Below are positions 8,828 to 15,484 of a stretch of DNA of 45,271 bases, piece after piece. The notes beneath the pieces were generated by a model, which saw only the letters and a list, made by a program, of their open reading frames with translations, searched no databases and was not told where the DNA came from. This stretch comes from a virus. Numbering within the stretch: the first letter of the stretch is position 1; the number at the start of each line of letters is the position of its first letter. The translations under genes were made by a program, and so were the position numbers. The stretch spans positions 1 to 45,271 of the IMG/VR virus record IMGVR_UViG_3300015202_000018. One strand, 5' to 3'.

Positions 8828-10060
8828 TTAACCTAATGTTTCGCGGAAATTACTTGCAGAATCTTCACTTGTGGCAATTGTCAATATATTCTGATATAAC
8901 TCTTTCTCTTTGAGTAAAACAAATCCCTCAATCGAATAAGTTCCGGCATTTCCAATTGTTTGGTCAATAAAACAATTTGGTCCCGTATTTACTGGAAGAG
9001 TCGAAGTTGTTTCGATTTGATTAATTAAAGCGCCATCAGCCGTTAGGTACAATTGAACGTTTGAATTTGTAATAGTTACATTGTAACTTGGTGGCGTAAA
9101 GATAAGCCCTGGACTATGAGGAATGACGATGTAATTTCCAGGAACTAAATTAATAATCTCAAAATACCCTGTGGCATCTGTTTGAACATTAATAGCATTT
9201 GCCTCAATAGGCGGAGGATTATCATTTGGAACTGGGGCTGGCGAAGGTGTCAAGTTTTGTACCACAAAAGCCTCCATCAAGTTCGTAGAAACAGGTTGTA
9301 CAGCCACACCAATGCCACCACCGCTTAAGGCTGAATTTCTAATCGTTATAGACGCAAGCGTATCTTTAGAAGAAAATTGTGTAAATGAAACTGTTGCCAG
9401 AGTATCAATATCAAAAGGAGGACGACGAAAATTAACTGTGGCCGGAATATTAATATTTACCTGTCCAATAATTTTGATAGTTGCGGGGAAATCATCAAAA
9501 TTATTGAAGTTACCAAAGCCTTTTTGAACAACAACTTGACGAATTTGCATAGTGGCGGAGAAATCCGTCTTTGATGTTCGATTAAAAGTAACGTTAGCTG
9601 GTATGTCCTTACGTAATTGACCCAAAAAAACATTGGCAGGTAAAGAAAACTTACCTAATTTCAAGAAATGAACGCTAGCCGGGAGATTGTAATTCTTGAA
9701 GAACGTTACTTTGGCACGAGTGTCGAATTCACCTGATTGAACAAAATGAACTGAAGCAGGAAAGTTATAACGATAAGGGAATGTTACCGAGGCAGTAATA
9801 AAAGAACTACCCGCATGAGACTGAAAGGTGACGTGGGCTGGAATAGAATAAAGATTTCCAGTACGTACAAAACTTACAGAAGCGAGTAGGTCTTTTTTAT
9901 ATTGAAATTTTACAGAAGCAGGAATGTCATGCGTGGAAAAAAGCGGAGTAGGACGCACAAAATTAACAACGGCAAATACGTTCTTTACGGCTTTAGCGCG
10001 AAAAGTAACGTTGCCGTTGAAATCTAATTTAGATGCGATTGGTTCAGTAAAAACGGGCAT
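8828..10060 (-). CDS. Beta-repeat structural protein with carboxypeptidase-regulatory-like domain, 410 aa
   Basis: The first ~250 residues consist of about 16 tandem copies of a short strand motif, [IFLT]-[PSTR]-A-x-[VI]-x-[FI], every 12-18 residues. Examples are IPASVKFQ, LLASVSFV, IPAHVTFQ, FPASVHFV, TRAKVTFF, LPASVHFL, IPANVTFN and TLATVSFT. Residues about 290-350 fit a carboxypeptidase-regulatory/transthyretin-like sandwich (VQTDATGYFEIINLVPGNY). The ATG at 10060 has GGGAG about 6 bases upstream. The same strand motif recurs in the 280-aa protein at 32455-33297. An elongated beta structure on the tail or baseplate is likely, but no named family is recognised. Confidence 0.7.
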   Translation of the reverse strand: MPVFTEPIASKLDFNGNVTFRAKAVKNVFAVVNFVRPTPLFSTHDIPASVKFQYKKDLLASVSFVRTGNLYSIPAHVTFQSHAGSSFITASVTFPYRYNFPASVHFVQSGEFDTRAKVTFFKNYNLPASVHFLKLGKFSLPANVFLGQLRKDIPANVTFNRTSKTDFSATMQIRQVVVQKGFGNFNNFDDFPATIKIIGQVNINIPATVNFRRPPFDIDTLATVSFTQFSSKDTLASITIRNSALSGGGIGVAVQPVSTNLMEAFVVQNLTPSPAPVPNDNPPPIEANAINVQTDATGYFEIINLVPGNYIVIPHSPGLIFTPPSYNVTITNSNVQLYLTADGALINQIETTSTLPVNTGPNCFIDQTIGNAGTYSIEGFVLLKEKELYQNILTIATSEDSASNFRETLG

Positions 10061-10084
10061 ACGATGCTCCCACTAGCTTAGAGC

Positions 10085-10606
10085 TTATAGTGCGATTTCG
10101 TAAGGAGAACCTTCTATCGCTTTACCATTTGGCTCCGCACGTAAATATACCTTTAACACTGGTTTTGGAGCCTCAATATTATCAATATACATTGTTGTTT
10201 CAACAAAACGATTGCCAATATTTGGTAAGGTCTTCCATGCCGACCATCCAAGCAAGAATTTCTCGATTACAACTCCGCCTTCCGGCCTAAATGCAATATT
10301 GAAATCTTGATGCGCTTGTTTGAAGTGATGGAAAGCGTACCTTACGCCTTCACCGCACACTGGAACTGCCTTGTTGCCATACGGCAGAATAATATTTGTA
10401 CTTTTATTCAACCTATGGTCTTTAAGATGAAAGATTCCATTCTTTAAATCAATGAAGTAACTACTTCTTTGACCTTGGATTAATCCAAAATGAGTAATCT
10501 TTTCACGAGGCAATTCTTTGTATAAATTCTCTGTCCCATCTGGGTTAAACTCTGTAATGGTGGTGCCATCATTTAAGAAAGCTACCCACATAAATCTCTG
10601 CTCCAC
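10085..10606 (-). CDS. Hypothetical protein, 173 aa
   Basis: The frame opens with GTG at 10606 (AAAGG 8 bases upstream). An ATG at 10591, preceded by GGAG at 9 bases, is an equally good start and would give 168 residues. The sequence is a soluble alpha/beta mixture with aromatic strands (MWVAFLNDGTTITEFNPDG, SSYFIDLKNGIFHLKD, GVRYAFHHFKQAHQDFN). I recognise no domain, signal or membrane segment. It lies between the small paralogous pair at 10.6-12.0 kb and the beta-repeat protein, with 24-27-base gaps on both sides, so it is part of the same leftward unit. Confidence 0.65.
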   Translation of the reverse strand: MEQRFMWVAFLNDGTTITEFNPDGTENLYKELPREKITHFGLIQGQRSSYFIDLKNGIFHLKDHRLNKSTNIILPYGNKAVPVCGEGVRYAFHHFKQAHQDFNIAFRPEGGVVIEKFLLGWSAWKTLPNIGNRFVETTMYIDNIEAPKPVLKVYLRAEPNGKAIEGSPYEIAL

Positions 10607-10633
10607 TATTTTTGCCTTTCGGACATTCTATTC

Positions 10634-11083
10634 TTAGCTGTAAAGGTAATTTAATCTAATCAAAAACTGGGCTGGTCCAGCAGTTACTGTATTTGGTGCC
10701 ACGATTTTAGTGTTTACAAAAGCGTAAGTACCGCCAACTGCACCAGAAATAGTACCAGGGGCAGCATTACCAATAGGAGCCGTTGTAGGACCGCCAACTG
10801 CCGTATAAACAGTATCGCCTTGCGATGTACATTCAATGTTGAAAATTAAATTAGTGACGATTTCTTGACCATTAGCTACTGTATCACCTGTATCTAATCC
10901 GTTAAAAGTCTTTGTCGTAACAGAAACTTGAACTGCATCCGAAATGATGCTGGTGCCACCTTTGTTATTCCAAAATAGCAAAGGAACAATGCCGCCAGTT
11001 GAACCTGCATTGACATTATTATATGATACCGATGTAATTGTTGCCGATGAAGCATCGGTCACGGTGAAAAGTGGACTTGGCAT
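10634..11083 (-). CDS. Small virion-like protein, 149 aa (paralogue A)
   Basis: This is a beta-rich, Thr/Gly/Val-rich protein homologous to the 155-aa product at 11520-11987. Both run through TVTDAS or TITDIN, ISDA, a shared TKT[FY]NG-x-D[ST]GD[ST]VANG core, then a hydrophobic strand with C-T-S and a C-terminal FLIR[LV] strand. The ATG at 11083 overlaps the stop of a broken HNH endonuclease as TAATG, and its ribosome site (AAAGGGGA) lies in that pseudogene's last codons. The two paralogues were probably adjacent before the endonuclease entered between them. The role in the virion is unknown. Confidence 0.7.
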   Translation of the reverse strand: MPSPLFTVTDASSATITSVSYNNVNAGSTGGIVPLLFWNNKGGTSIISDAVQVSVTTKTFNGLDTGDTVANGQEIVTNLIFNIECTSQGDTVYTAVGGPTTAPIGNAAPGTISGAVGGTYAFVNTKIVAPNTVTAGPAQFLIRLNYLYS

Positions 11084-11518
11084 TATTTTTCCCCTTTGTG
11101 TTTTATCAAATAGTTTATCGCATTTTGTAAAGAATTGACGTTATCCTTGAAATAACCCAACCCTTTATTGCAAGAGGTACAAACAAATTCTCTTACTTTA
11201 TTTGTTTTATGACAATGGTCTACGACAAACGCTCTATTTAAAGAATCTTTAACTTCTGTTTCGGAACGCAAACATATCGGGCAAAATTGCGGTTTTTTAA
11301 CTTTAATCCTGCTTCTCCATATTTGTATTTTATTGCCATTCTCGCTTTTTTATTTCTAACGTCTACACTGTTTGAATATTTATTTTTTCTTCTTTTATTC
11401 TCACATTGGCTACAAGCGCTTGATATACCACTTTTTGCCCTTTATGCGACCAAAATTTATCAATATTTTTATCTTCTTTGCAAGTGCAGCATTTTGCAGT
11501 TTTTATATCAGTATTCAT
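11083..11518 (-). pseudogene. Broken endonuclease-VII-type HNH homing endonuclease
   Basis: The ATG at 11518 (TAATATG after the 155-aa gene) opens a frame with a zinc-knuckle start, KCCTCKEDKNIDKFWSHKG. After a one-base shift near 11432-11440 (an A5 run where A6 would restore frame) it continues SACSQCENKRRKNKY and RNKKARMAIKYKYGEAG. A second one-base shift near 11300-11310 leads to PQFCPICLRSE and the HNH core VVDHCHKTNKVREFVCTSCN, with GLGYFKDN after it. This is the recombination-endonuclease-VII arrangement (CxxC, DHCH, CxxCN). Both lesions are single-base losses, so full-length protein cannot be made from the sequence as given. A 62-residue C-terminal ORF from 11271 remains. Confidence 0.85.
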
Positions 11519-11519
11519 A

Positions 11520-11987
11520 TTAGTTATATTGGAATGCAACTCTGATTAAAAAGCTAATATTACCTGCCGTTGCAGAAGCTGGAACTTGGGCTCTCAACAA
11601 ACATTCAGCATAGTTATTACTATGAATTGTTGGGGGTGGAGGAGTGTTCCCAGACAATGGAGGAGAGTCGGAAATACTCTGAACATTCGGTCCACCAATT
11701 GAGAAATAACTAGTCTGCCCAGAAGATGTACACTGAACTTGAATCATCTGATTTACTACGACTTCATTACCGTTAGCAACGGAATCTCCGCTATCTTCAC
11801 CGTTATAAGTCTTCGTAGTAATCGTAGGATTCAAAGCATCAGAAATACCAGCGGCATTTGCAAGATTGTTGAAAACACGCACACGAACGCCACCCGTTTC
11901 ATTGCCTGCGTCTACAACGCCGAAATTCAACGTGGGAAGTACCGTGTTATTAATATCTGTAATTGTTAAAACTGGTGATGATGCCAT
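11520..11987 (-). CDS. Small virion-like protein, 155 aa (paralogue B)
   Basis: Paralogue of the 149-aa protein at 10634-11083. They share the TKTYNGEDSGDSVANG core, a following hydrophobic strand (MIQVQCTSSGQT) and the C-terminal FLIRVAFQYN strand. This copy carries an extra Pro-rich loop (SGNTPPPPTIHS). The ATG at 11987 has AGAGGTG about 9 bases upstream, and a TTGCATA motif lies 43 bases before the ATG, directly after a terminator, so this gene probably starts a transcription unit. The broken HNH gene starts one base after its stop. Function unknown; beta-rich neck, decoration or tail proteins of this size are common in phages. Confidence 0.7.
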   Translation of the reverse strand: MASSPVLTITDINNTVLPTLNFGVVDAGNETGGVRVRVFNNLANAAGISDALNPTITTKTYNGEDSGDSVANGNEVVVNQMIQVQCTSSGQTSYFSIGGPNVQSISDSPPLSGNTPPPPTIHSNNYAECLLRAQVPASATAGNISFLIRVAFQYN

Positions 11988-12029
11988 TTAATATTCACCT
12001 CTAAGCTTAGGATAGCTCACACAAGAATA

Positions 12030-12036
12030 TATGCAA
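12030..12036 (-). promoter_or_regulatory. TTGCATA motif, candidate phage promoter (site a)
   Basis: The minus strand reads TTGCATATATTCTTGTG, between the terminator at 12051-12079 and the ATG at 11987. It is one of six TTGCATA-N4-6-YTTR sites in gaps upstream of minus-strand genes in this window. No consensus -35 box is visible. Confidence 0.45.
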
Positions 12037-12050
12037 GTATTGTGATAAAA

Positions 12051-12079
12051 GAAAAGAACTGACGCTTTTAAACGCCAGT
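12051..12079 (-). terminator. Rho-independent terminator after the 201-aa gene
   Basis: On the minus strand ACTGGCG and CGTCAGT pair as a 7-bp stem with one wobble around an 8-base loop, followed by the U-rich run TCTTTTCTTTTAT. It ends the leftward unit of the three paralogous genes at 12.1-14.2 kb. Confidence 0.75.
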
Positions 12080-12103
12080 CTCTCCAGTTATGATAAACGA
12101 CTA

Positions 12104-12709
12104 TTAATCGTTATCGTAATCTCCGCCTTCAAGCTCTTCAATGCGTTCTTCGATTGCATCTTCAATGAACTCACGGTCTTCAAGCTCGCCGTATGCCTCA
12201 AGTTCATCAATGTCTTCACAGTCAAAGATATAATTAAGAGCAGCACGTTTGTTCATTGGCAGACCAGATGGATGTACGCCAACTTTAGCCTTGCCTGAAC
12301 GATGCTTGCGCTTCTCACGGGCACGTTCGATTTCAGTTACTTCGTCCTCAGTTACGATGCGAAGCTTACGGTCCATTAAGCACTTCTTGAAACGCTTGTT
12401 CTCAAGCTCTGACTTATCAAATGGACGAACCTCATCTACTTCAAAGACTTCTGCTGTGTCTGAATCGGCTGTCTTCAATGAGATTGGGGGAACGTGGAAT
12501 TCTGCACCTGAAATATTGTGAACCCAAACAGTATCGCCAGAACCCTTCACTGCTGATAATTGACTCTCAATTTCATCGCGATTGTTGTCAAGGGCACTCT
12601 TGCGAGCCTTTGCTCCACCACGGGTGCCTTCTGATAATGCCAATGAATCTTCTAGTTCAGCCTTTGCTGCTGAAGTTTTACCGGACTTTACTCTCTTAAT
12701 TGCGGCCAT
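12104..12709 (-). CDS. Head/neck-region protein with SGAE-VPP domain, 201 aa
   Basis: The central domain (residues about 60-120) has the signature VWVHNISGAEFHVPP, then DSDTAEVFEVDEVRPFD and SELENKRF. It is shared with the 264-aa product encoded just upstream, so the two genes are tandem paralogues. The flanks are charged: a basic N-terminus (IKRVKSGKTSAAKAEL) and a very acidic tail (EEELEG-type, ending GGDYDND). The ATG at 12709 overlaps its neighbour's stop region and uses AGAGGC as ribosome site. It lies downstream of the capsid gene cluster, where head-completion proteins often lie, but no family is recognised and the role is open. Confidence 0.7.
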   Translation of the reverse strand: MAAIKRVKSGKTSAAKAELEDSLALSEGTRGGAKARKSALDNNRDEIESQLSAVKGSGDTVWVHNISGAEFHVPPISLKTADSDTAEVFEVDEVRPFDKSELENKRFKKCLMDRKLRIVTEDEVTEIERAREKRKHRSGKAKVGVHPSGLPMNKRAALNYIFDCEDIDELEAYGELEDREFIEDAIEERIEELEGGDYDND

Positions 12710-12710
12710 T

Positions 12711-13505
12711 TTATGCCTCTTTCTCTTCTTGGTTTTTGGTGATTATTTCAGTTTGCTTAGACTTTGATTCTTTAACTTCTAAAATCAAATCTTCAATTTG
12801 ATTTAAAGTTGTTAAAATTGAATTATTCGTTTTCTCTAACAAATCTTCATCGAACTTTCTTACCTCTGTAATAGGAGAAGAAAATTCTAATTTATTAGTG
12901 GACAATCGAATTTGATTTAATTTTTCATTCCCTTCATCTTGAACAGGTGTGGACGAAGAAGGATATGGATAATCTTTATCAGCCTGACGTAAAGTTTGAA
13001 TTCTTTGAGAAATAGTGTATTTAACTAAAGACCTATCCTCAAGTTCTTCAAGTAAATCATCAAATTCACCAGATTCTTTTAAATTACTTGCTTCTACTAA
13101 ATCTTCATCGGAAAGACTGGTATCAGAATTTTGAATCTTTTTAATTAAAGCAATTTTTCGTTCATACTCTTTTCTTCTTTGAAGAGCAAGGTCTTCTCTT
13201 GCTTTTTTTTCAGCTAAAATAGCTTTGGCTTCCTTTTCGGAAACAATCTTAATTTTACCAGAATTTAAAGAAATTTCAAAGTTTGATGCACGAAGTTCCG
13301 AACGTTTAAATGAACGCACTTCATTTACATTAAAAATTTCTGCCGTATCTGAATCTGATGTTCTTAAAGATACTGGTGGCACATGATATTCTGCGCCTGA
13401 CATATTATATACCCAAACTTTATCCGCTAAAATAGCATCAATAAATTGAGCTAATTTTACCAGTAGCTTAGGCTGCTCGTAATGAGCGCTTAAGGTGTTT
13501 TGCAT
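12711..13505 (-). CDS. Head/neck-region protein with SGAE-VPP domain and coiled coil, 264 aa
   Basis: Residues about 25-90 repeat the domain of the 201-aa neighbour (VWVYNMSGAEYHVPPVSL, DSDTAEIFNVNEVRSFKR). The C-terminal two thirds are highly charged and helical, with probable coiled coils (KEAKAILAEKKAREDLAL, LLEKTNNSILTTLNQIEDL). The ATG at 13505 has AAGGGA about 9 bases upstream. The stop is one base from the ATG of the next gene, so the pair is translationally coupled. This is a lineage-specific duplication with different C-terminal extensions; the function is not known. Confidence 0.7.
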   Translation of the reverse strand: MQNTLSAHYEQPKLLVKLAQFIDAILADKVWVYNMSGAEYHVPPVSLRTSDSDTAEIFNVNEVRSFKRSELRASNFEISLNSGKIKIVSEKEAKAILAEKKAREDLALQRRKEYERKIALIKKIQNSDTSLSDEDLVEASNLKESGEFDDLLEELEDRSLVKYTISQRIQTLRQADKDYPYPSSSTPVQDEGNEKLNQIRLSTNKLEFSSPITEVRKFDEDLLEKTNNSILTTLNQIEDLILEVKESKSKQTEIITKNQEEKEA

Positions 13506-13522
13506 TCGTATTTTCCCTTTTA

Positions 13523-14236
13523 TTATTTTGTTTTCTTAGTGTTGGACCTACGTTTGCTAACCGCCCCTTTCTGCATTTTTGATTTACTCGGTTCTGGAAC
13601 CGGAGCATTATATTTGGATAGGTCTTCTGGATGATGAGGAACATACCCAGCAGTACCTGTGTTGTTAGTGTCAGCATCATCGTCTGACGTTCCACCCATA
13701 TGAGTAACAGGATGAGAATTTAAATCATAAACAATTTCCGCATTGCCATATTGAATGGCAGTATTTACAGTCTTTGGTGCCCCTGTAAAATCAGGCTCAC
13801 CCTCGGGTGCCATATCATCCATTGGATTCCATTGACGCTTCTGCTGCGATGCACGACGAACGGCCTCGTCAACAATTTTCTGCTTTTCTTCAGCACTAGG
13901 ACCAGCACTAGCTGTGCCTAATTGAGTAGGAATAAATACCTTCTCATCTACAATCTTGGGACCACCAATTGGTATATTAACCTGGAAGTTAAAATTATTC
14001 GTGGTGTTTCCAGGCTTATTACCAGTCATATGGTCAATTTCACCCTGGATTAAACCGCCTACAACCTGATTTCCAACGTTCTCCAATACAGGAGTTAACC
14101 ACTGCAAATTCTTAATCATAGACTTAATCTCAGGCTGCTTTGTCTCGTCTTCATCTAAATCAATCTCCGCACCAGGAGCTAACATCTTGTTCTCGGAAAT
14201 TCTAACGTGCGAAGCCGATACATTCTTATACTTCAT
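13523..14236 (-). CDS. Virion-associated hypothetical protein, 237 aa
   Basis: The N-terminal ~50 residues (YKNVSASHVRISENKMLAPG, then EIDLDEDE) loosely resemble the SGAE-VPP domain of the next two genes (NxSxxxxxV, then an acidic strand), so it may be a more distant member of the same family. A central hydrophilic segment follows, then an acidic/Asn-rich low-complexity stretch and a strongly basic C-terminus (SKMQKGAVSKRRSNTKKTK) that could contact DNA or capsid. The ribosome site is weak (AGAGAAT). It is the first gene after the odd GC-rich patch at 14237-14588. Confidence 0.65.
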   Translation of the reverse strand: MKYKNVSASHVRISENKMLAPGAEIDLDEDETKQPEIKSMIKNLQWLTPVLENVGNQVVGGLIQGEIDHMTGNKPGNTTNNFNFQVNIPIGGPKIVDEKVFIPTQLGTASAGPSAEEKQKIVDEAVRRASQQKRQWNPMDDMAPEGEPDFTGAPKTVNTAIQYGNAEIVYDLNSHPVTHMGGTSDDDADTNNTGTAGYVPHHPEDLSKYNAPVPEPSKSKMQKGAVSKRRSNTKKTK

Positions 14237-14268
14237 ATTCTCTGCTCTTTTTCTAGTCGCTACATAGT

Positions 14269-14385
14269 TTAGCGGCTTAATTTTAATCCCGTGACGACTT
14301 CAGCGGCTCGTACAGCCGAAGGGCTGAGACGTATCTGACTCACCGGAACGGGACGCGCCGTAGCGCTTGCTTCTGCTTTTATCAT
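14269..14385 (-). CDS. Possible small protein, 38 aa
   Basis: The ATG at 14385 has GAGG 8 bases upstream and opens 38 codons, ending at TAA 14269. The product begins MIKAEASATARPVP and continues through a plausible amphipathic helix (LSPSAVRAAEVVTGLKLSR). Codons are distinctly G+C-rich (GCG, CGT, CCC, GTC, ACG), unlike neighbouring genes, which suggests a separate origin. It overlaps no larger gene. Because it is short and unmatched to any family, it is only a candidate. Confidence 0.35.
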   Translation of the reverse strand: MIKAEASATARPVPVSQIRLSPSAVRAAEVVTGLKLSR

Positions 14386-14386
14386 T

Positions 14387-14495
14387 TTAAGGTCCTCGGT
14401 AGTGGATTTTTAGTATACCACGTTCGACAAGATATTCCTGGATAAGTTTATCTTCTAAATCTAGATATATCTCGAATCGAGAGTTCCGCTTTCAT
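14387..14495 (-). pseudogene. Possible frameshifted small ORF, about 35 aa
   Basis: The ATG at 14495 opens MKAELS, then runs out of frame. One base shift near the palindrome at 14471-14483 leads into FEIYLDLEDKL, QEYLVERG and ILKIHYRGP before TAA at 14387, two bases before the ATG of the 38-codon ORF. The total length is one base more than a multiple of three. The sequence after the shift looks protein-like (charged helix), so this is either a decayed small gene or the tail of a gene disrupted when the endonuclease arrived. Confidence 0.3.
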
Positions 14496-14588
14496 GCCTT
14501 GCGGCAACCTCTATACATACTTAGTCGAGTATCGAAAATTTGTATCACTTTAATACTCATTTTCAGCGTAATTATGAAATTTTTACGC

Positions 14589-15383
14589 TTAAGTCTCGCT
14601 CACTATCACAGAAGCTAACTCAATTTTATACTTCATGCACTCCGGTACATAAGGGGTAATCAAACTTGCTAATTTACGAGCTTCATTGGCTGAAAAAAGC
14701 AAAGAAGTTAGCTTGCGTCCTACAGATTGTAAAGTGCAATGAATATTCCATCTTTTTTGAAACCAATCTAAAATCATGCGCTGTTCAGTTTCCGTAAAAT
14801 TACATGTAGCTAATTTCATATATGAAGAACGATTACCTTTATGCCTAAAATAGCTGCCGTCATCACAATGCCAAAAAGCTAAAGCTAATTTATCAATATT
14901 CTCTAGTATCTCCGGTGTTACTACCTTGACCCCATTATTATAAAACTTATGATACATTTCTGTAAATAAAGGATGTGCCACAGTGGTTAATTTCGCGCTT
15001 TTATAAAACTTGCTATTGAACCCTGAAGTTTTTTCATTTTGCAATGTTACATCGTTTGAATTCAACCAAGGTTTTAGTATTGCAAATTTATATCTTAAAT
15101 AATCAATTTGACTTTGCCCATGCTCTATACGCAAACAAGCATTTGTGCCATTTTTTTGAATAGATAAATTACCATCACCTAATAAAGTCCCATATACTAA
15201 TGATTTTTGTTCATCAGTAAATACATTGGGAAATCTTTGTGATTTTTCTATTCCAAAAGCGTATAAAGCTCTACGAACAGTATTAAGACCTACACCATAT
15301 AATTTAGCTAATTCAGGTGCGTCAATTCTGTTCATTATATAATTTTGATAGAGTTTTTGCTTGTCTTCTAATAATTTTGCCAT
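14589..15383 (-). CDS. LAGLIDADG homing endonuclease with N-terminal helix-turn-helix, 264 aa
   Basis: Residues about 20-45 form a helix-turn-helix (DAPELAKLYGVGLNTVRRAL). Two LAGLIDADG helices follow: YGTLLGDGN at 64-72 and LALAFWHCDDGSY at 166-178, each with the acidic residue that coordinates metal. The length suits a single-chain, two-motif enzyme of the LAGLIDADG_2 type. It would cut a specific DNA site and promote copying of its own gene. It is free-standing, placed after the capsid gene's terminator, with its own promoter (TTGCCA, 17 bases, TATAAT) whose -10 box ends only 9 bases before the ATG. No Shine-Dalgarno is visible, so a leaderless mRNA is likely. Unlike the other two free-standing endonucleases here it is intact. 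Confidence 0.9.
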   Translation of the reverse strand: MAKLLEDKQKLYQNYIMNRIDAPELAKLYGVGLNTVRRALYAFGIEKSQRFPNVFTDEQKSLVYGTLLGDGNLSIQKNGTNACLRIEHGQSQIDYLRYKFAILKPWLNSNDVTLQNEKTSGFNSKFYKSAKLTTVAHPLFTEMYHKFYNNGVKVVTPEILENIDKLALAFWHCDDGSYFRHKGNRSSYMKLATCNFTETEQRMILDWFQKRWNIHCTLQSVGRKLTSLLFSANEARKLASLITPYVPECMKYKIELASVIVSET

Positions 15384-15392
15384 AGTAATTAC

Positions 15393-15421
15393 ATTATACT
15401 ACATTAGTTTAATTTTGGCAA
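15393..15421 (-). promoter_or_regulatory. Sigma-70-like promoter of the LAGLIDADG gene
   Basis: On the minus strand TTGCCA (15421-15416), a 17-base spacer and TATAAT (15398-15393) form a near-consensus bacterial promoter. The expected start point falls at or within a base or two of the ATG at 15383, predicting a leaderless transcript. Confidence 0.8.
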
Positions 15422-15434
15422 GTCTATGGAGAAC

Positions 15435-15464
15435 AAAAAAAGACCACTTTTTCAAGTGGTCTTT
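15435..15464 (-). terminator. Rho-independent terminator after the capsid gene
   Basis: On the minus strand AAAGACCACTT and AAGTGGTCTTT form a perfect 11-bp stem with a 4-base loop, followed by a T-run. It lies 20 bases after the stop of the major capsid gene and insulates it from the LAGLIDADG unit. Confidence 0.9.
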
Positions 15465-15484
15465 GATTTCAAAGGGCTTATCTA

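Larger units (their letters stand above)
14237..14588 (-). other. GC-rich intergenic patch with tiny ORFs and hairpins
   Basis: This 352-base gap between the LAGLIDADG gene and the 237-aa gene stands out from the AT-rich surroundings. On the minus strand it holds a TGCC-GCAA-GGCA hairpin with a GNRA-type loop (about 14500), the near-perfect palindrome TCTCGATTCGAGA (about 14471-14483), and a CAGCC-CTTC-GGCTG hairpin (about 14313-14326). It also holds two tiny reading frames listed separately. I could not match it to a tRNA, tmRNA or group I intron core. Confidence 0.5.

Noticed and set aside
14237-14588. Group I intron, tRNA or tmRNA next to the LAGLIDADG gene
   Set aside because: Hairpins with GNRA-type loops are present, but I could not find the conserved P7/S core, a cloverleaf or a tmRNA tag frame, and no interrupted gene flanks it.
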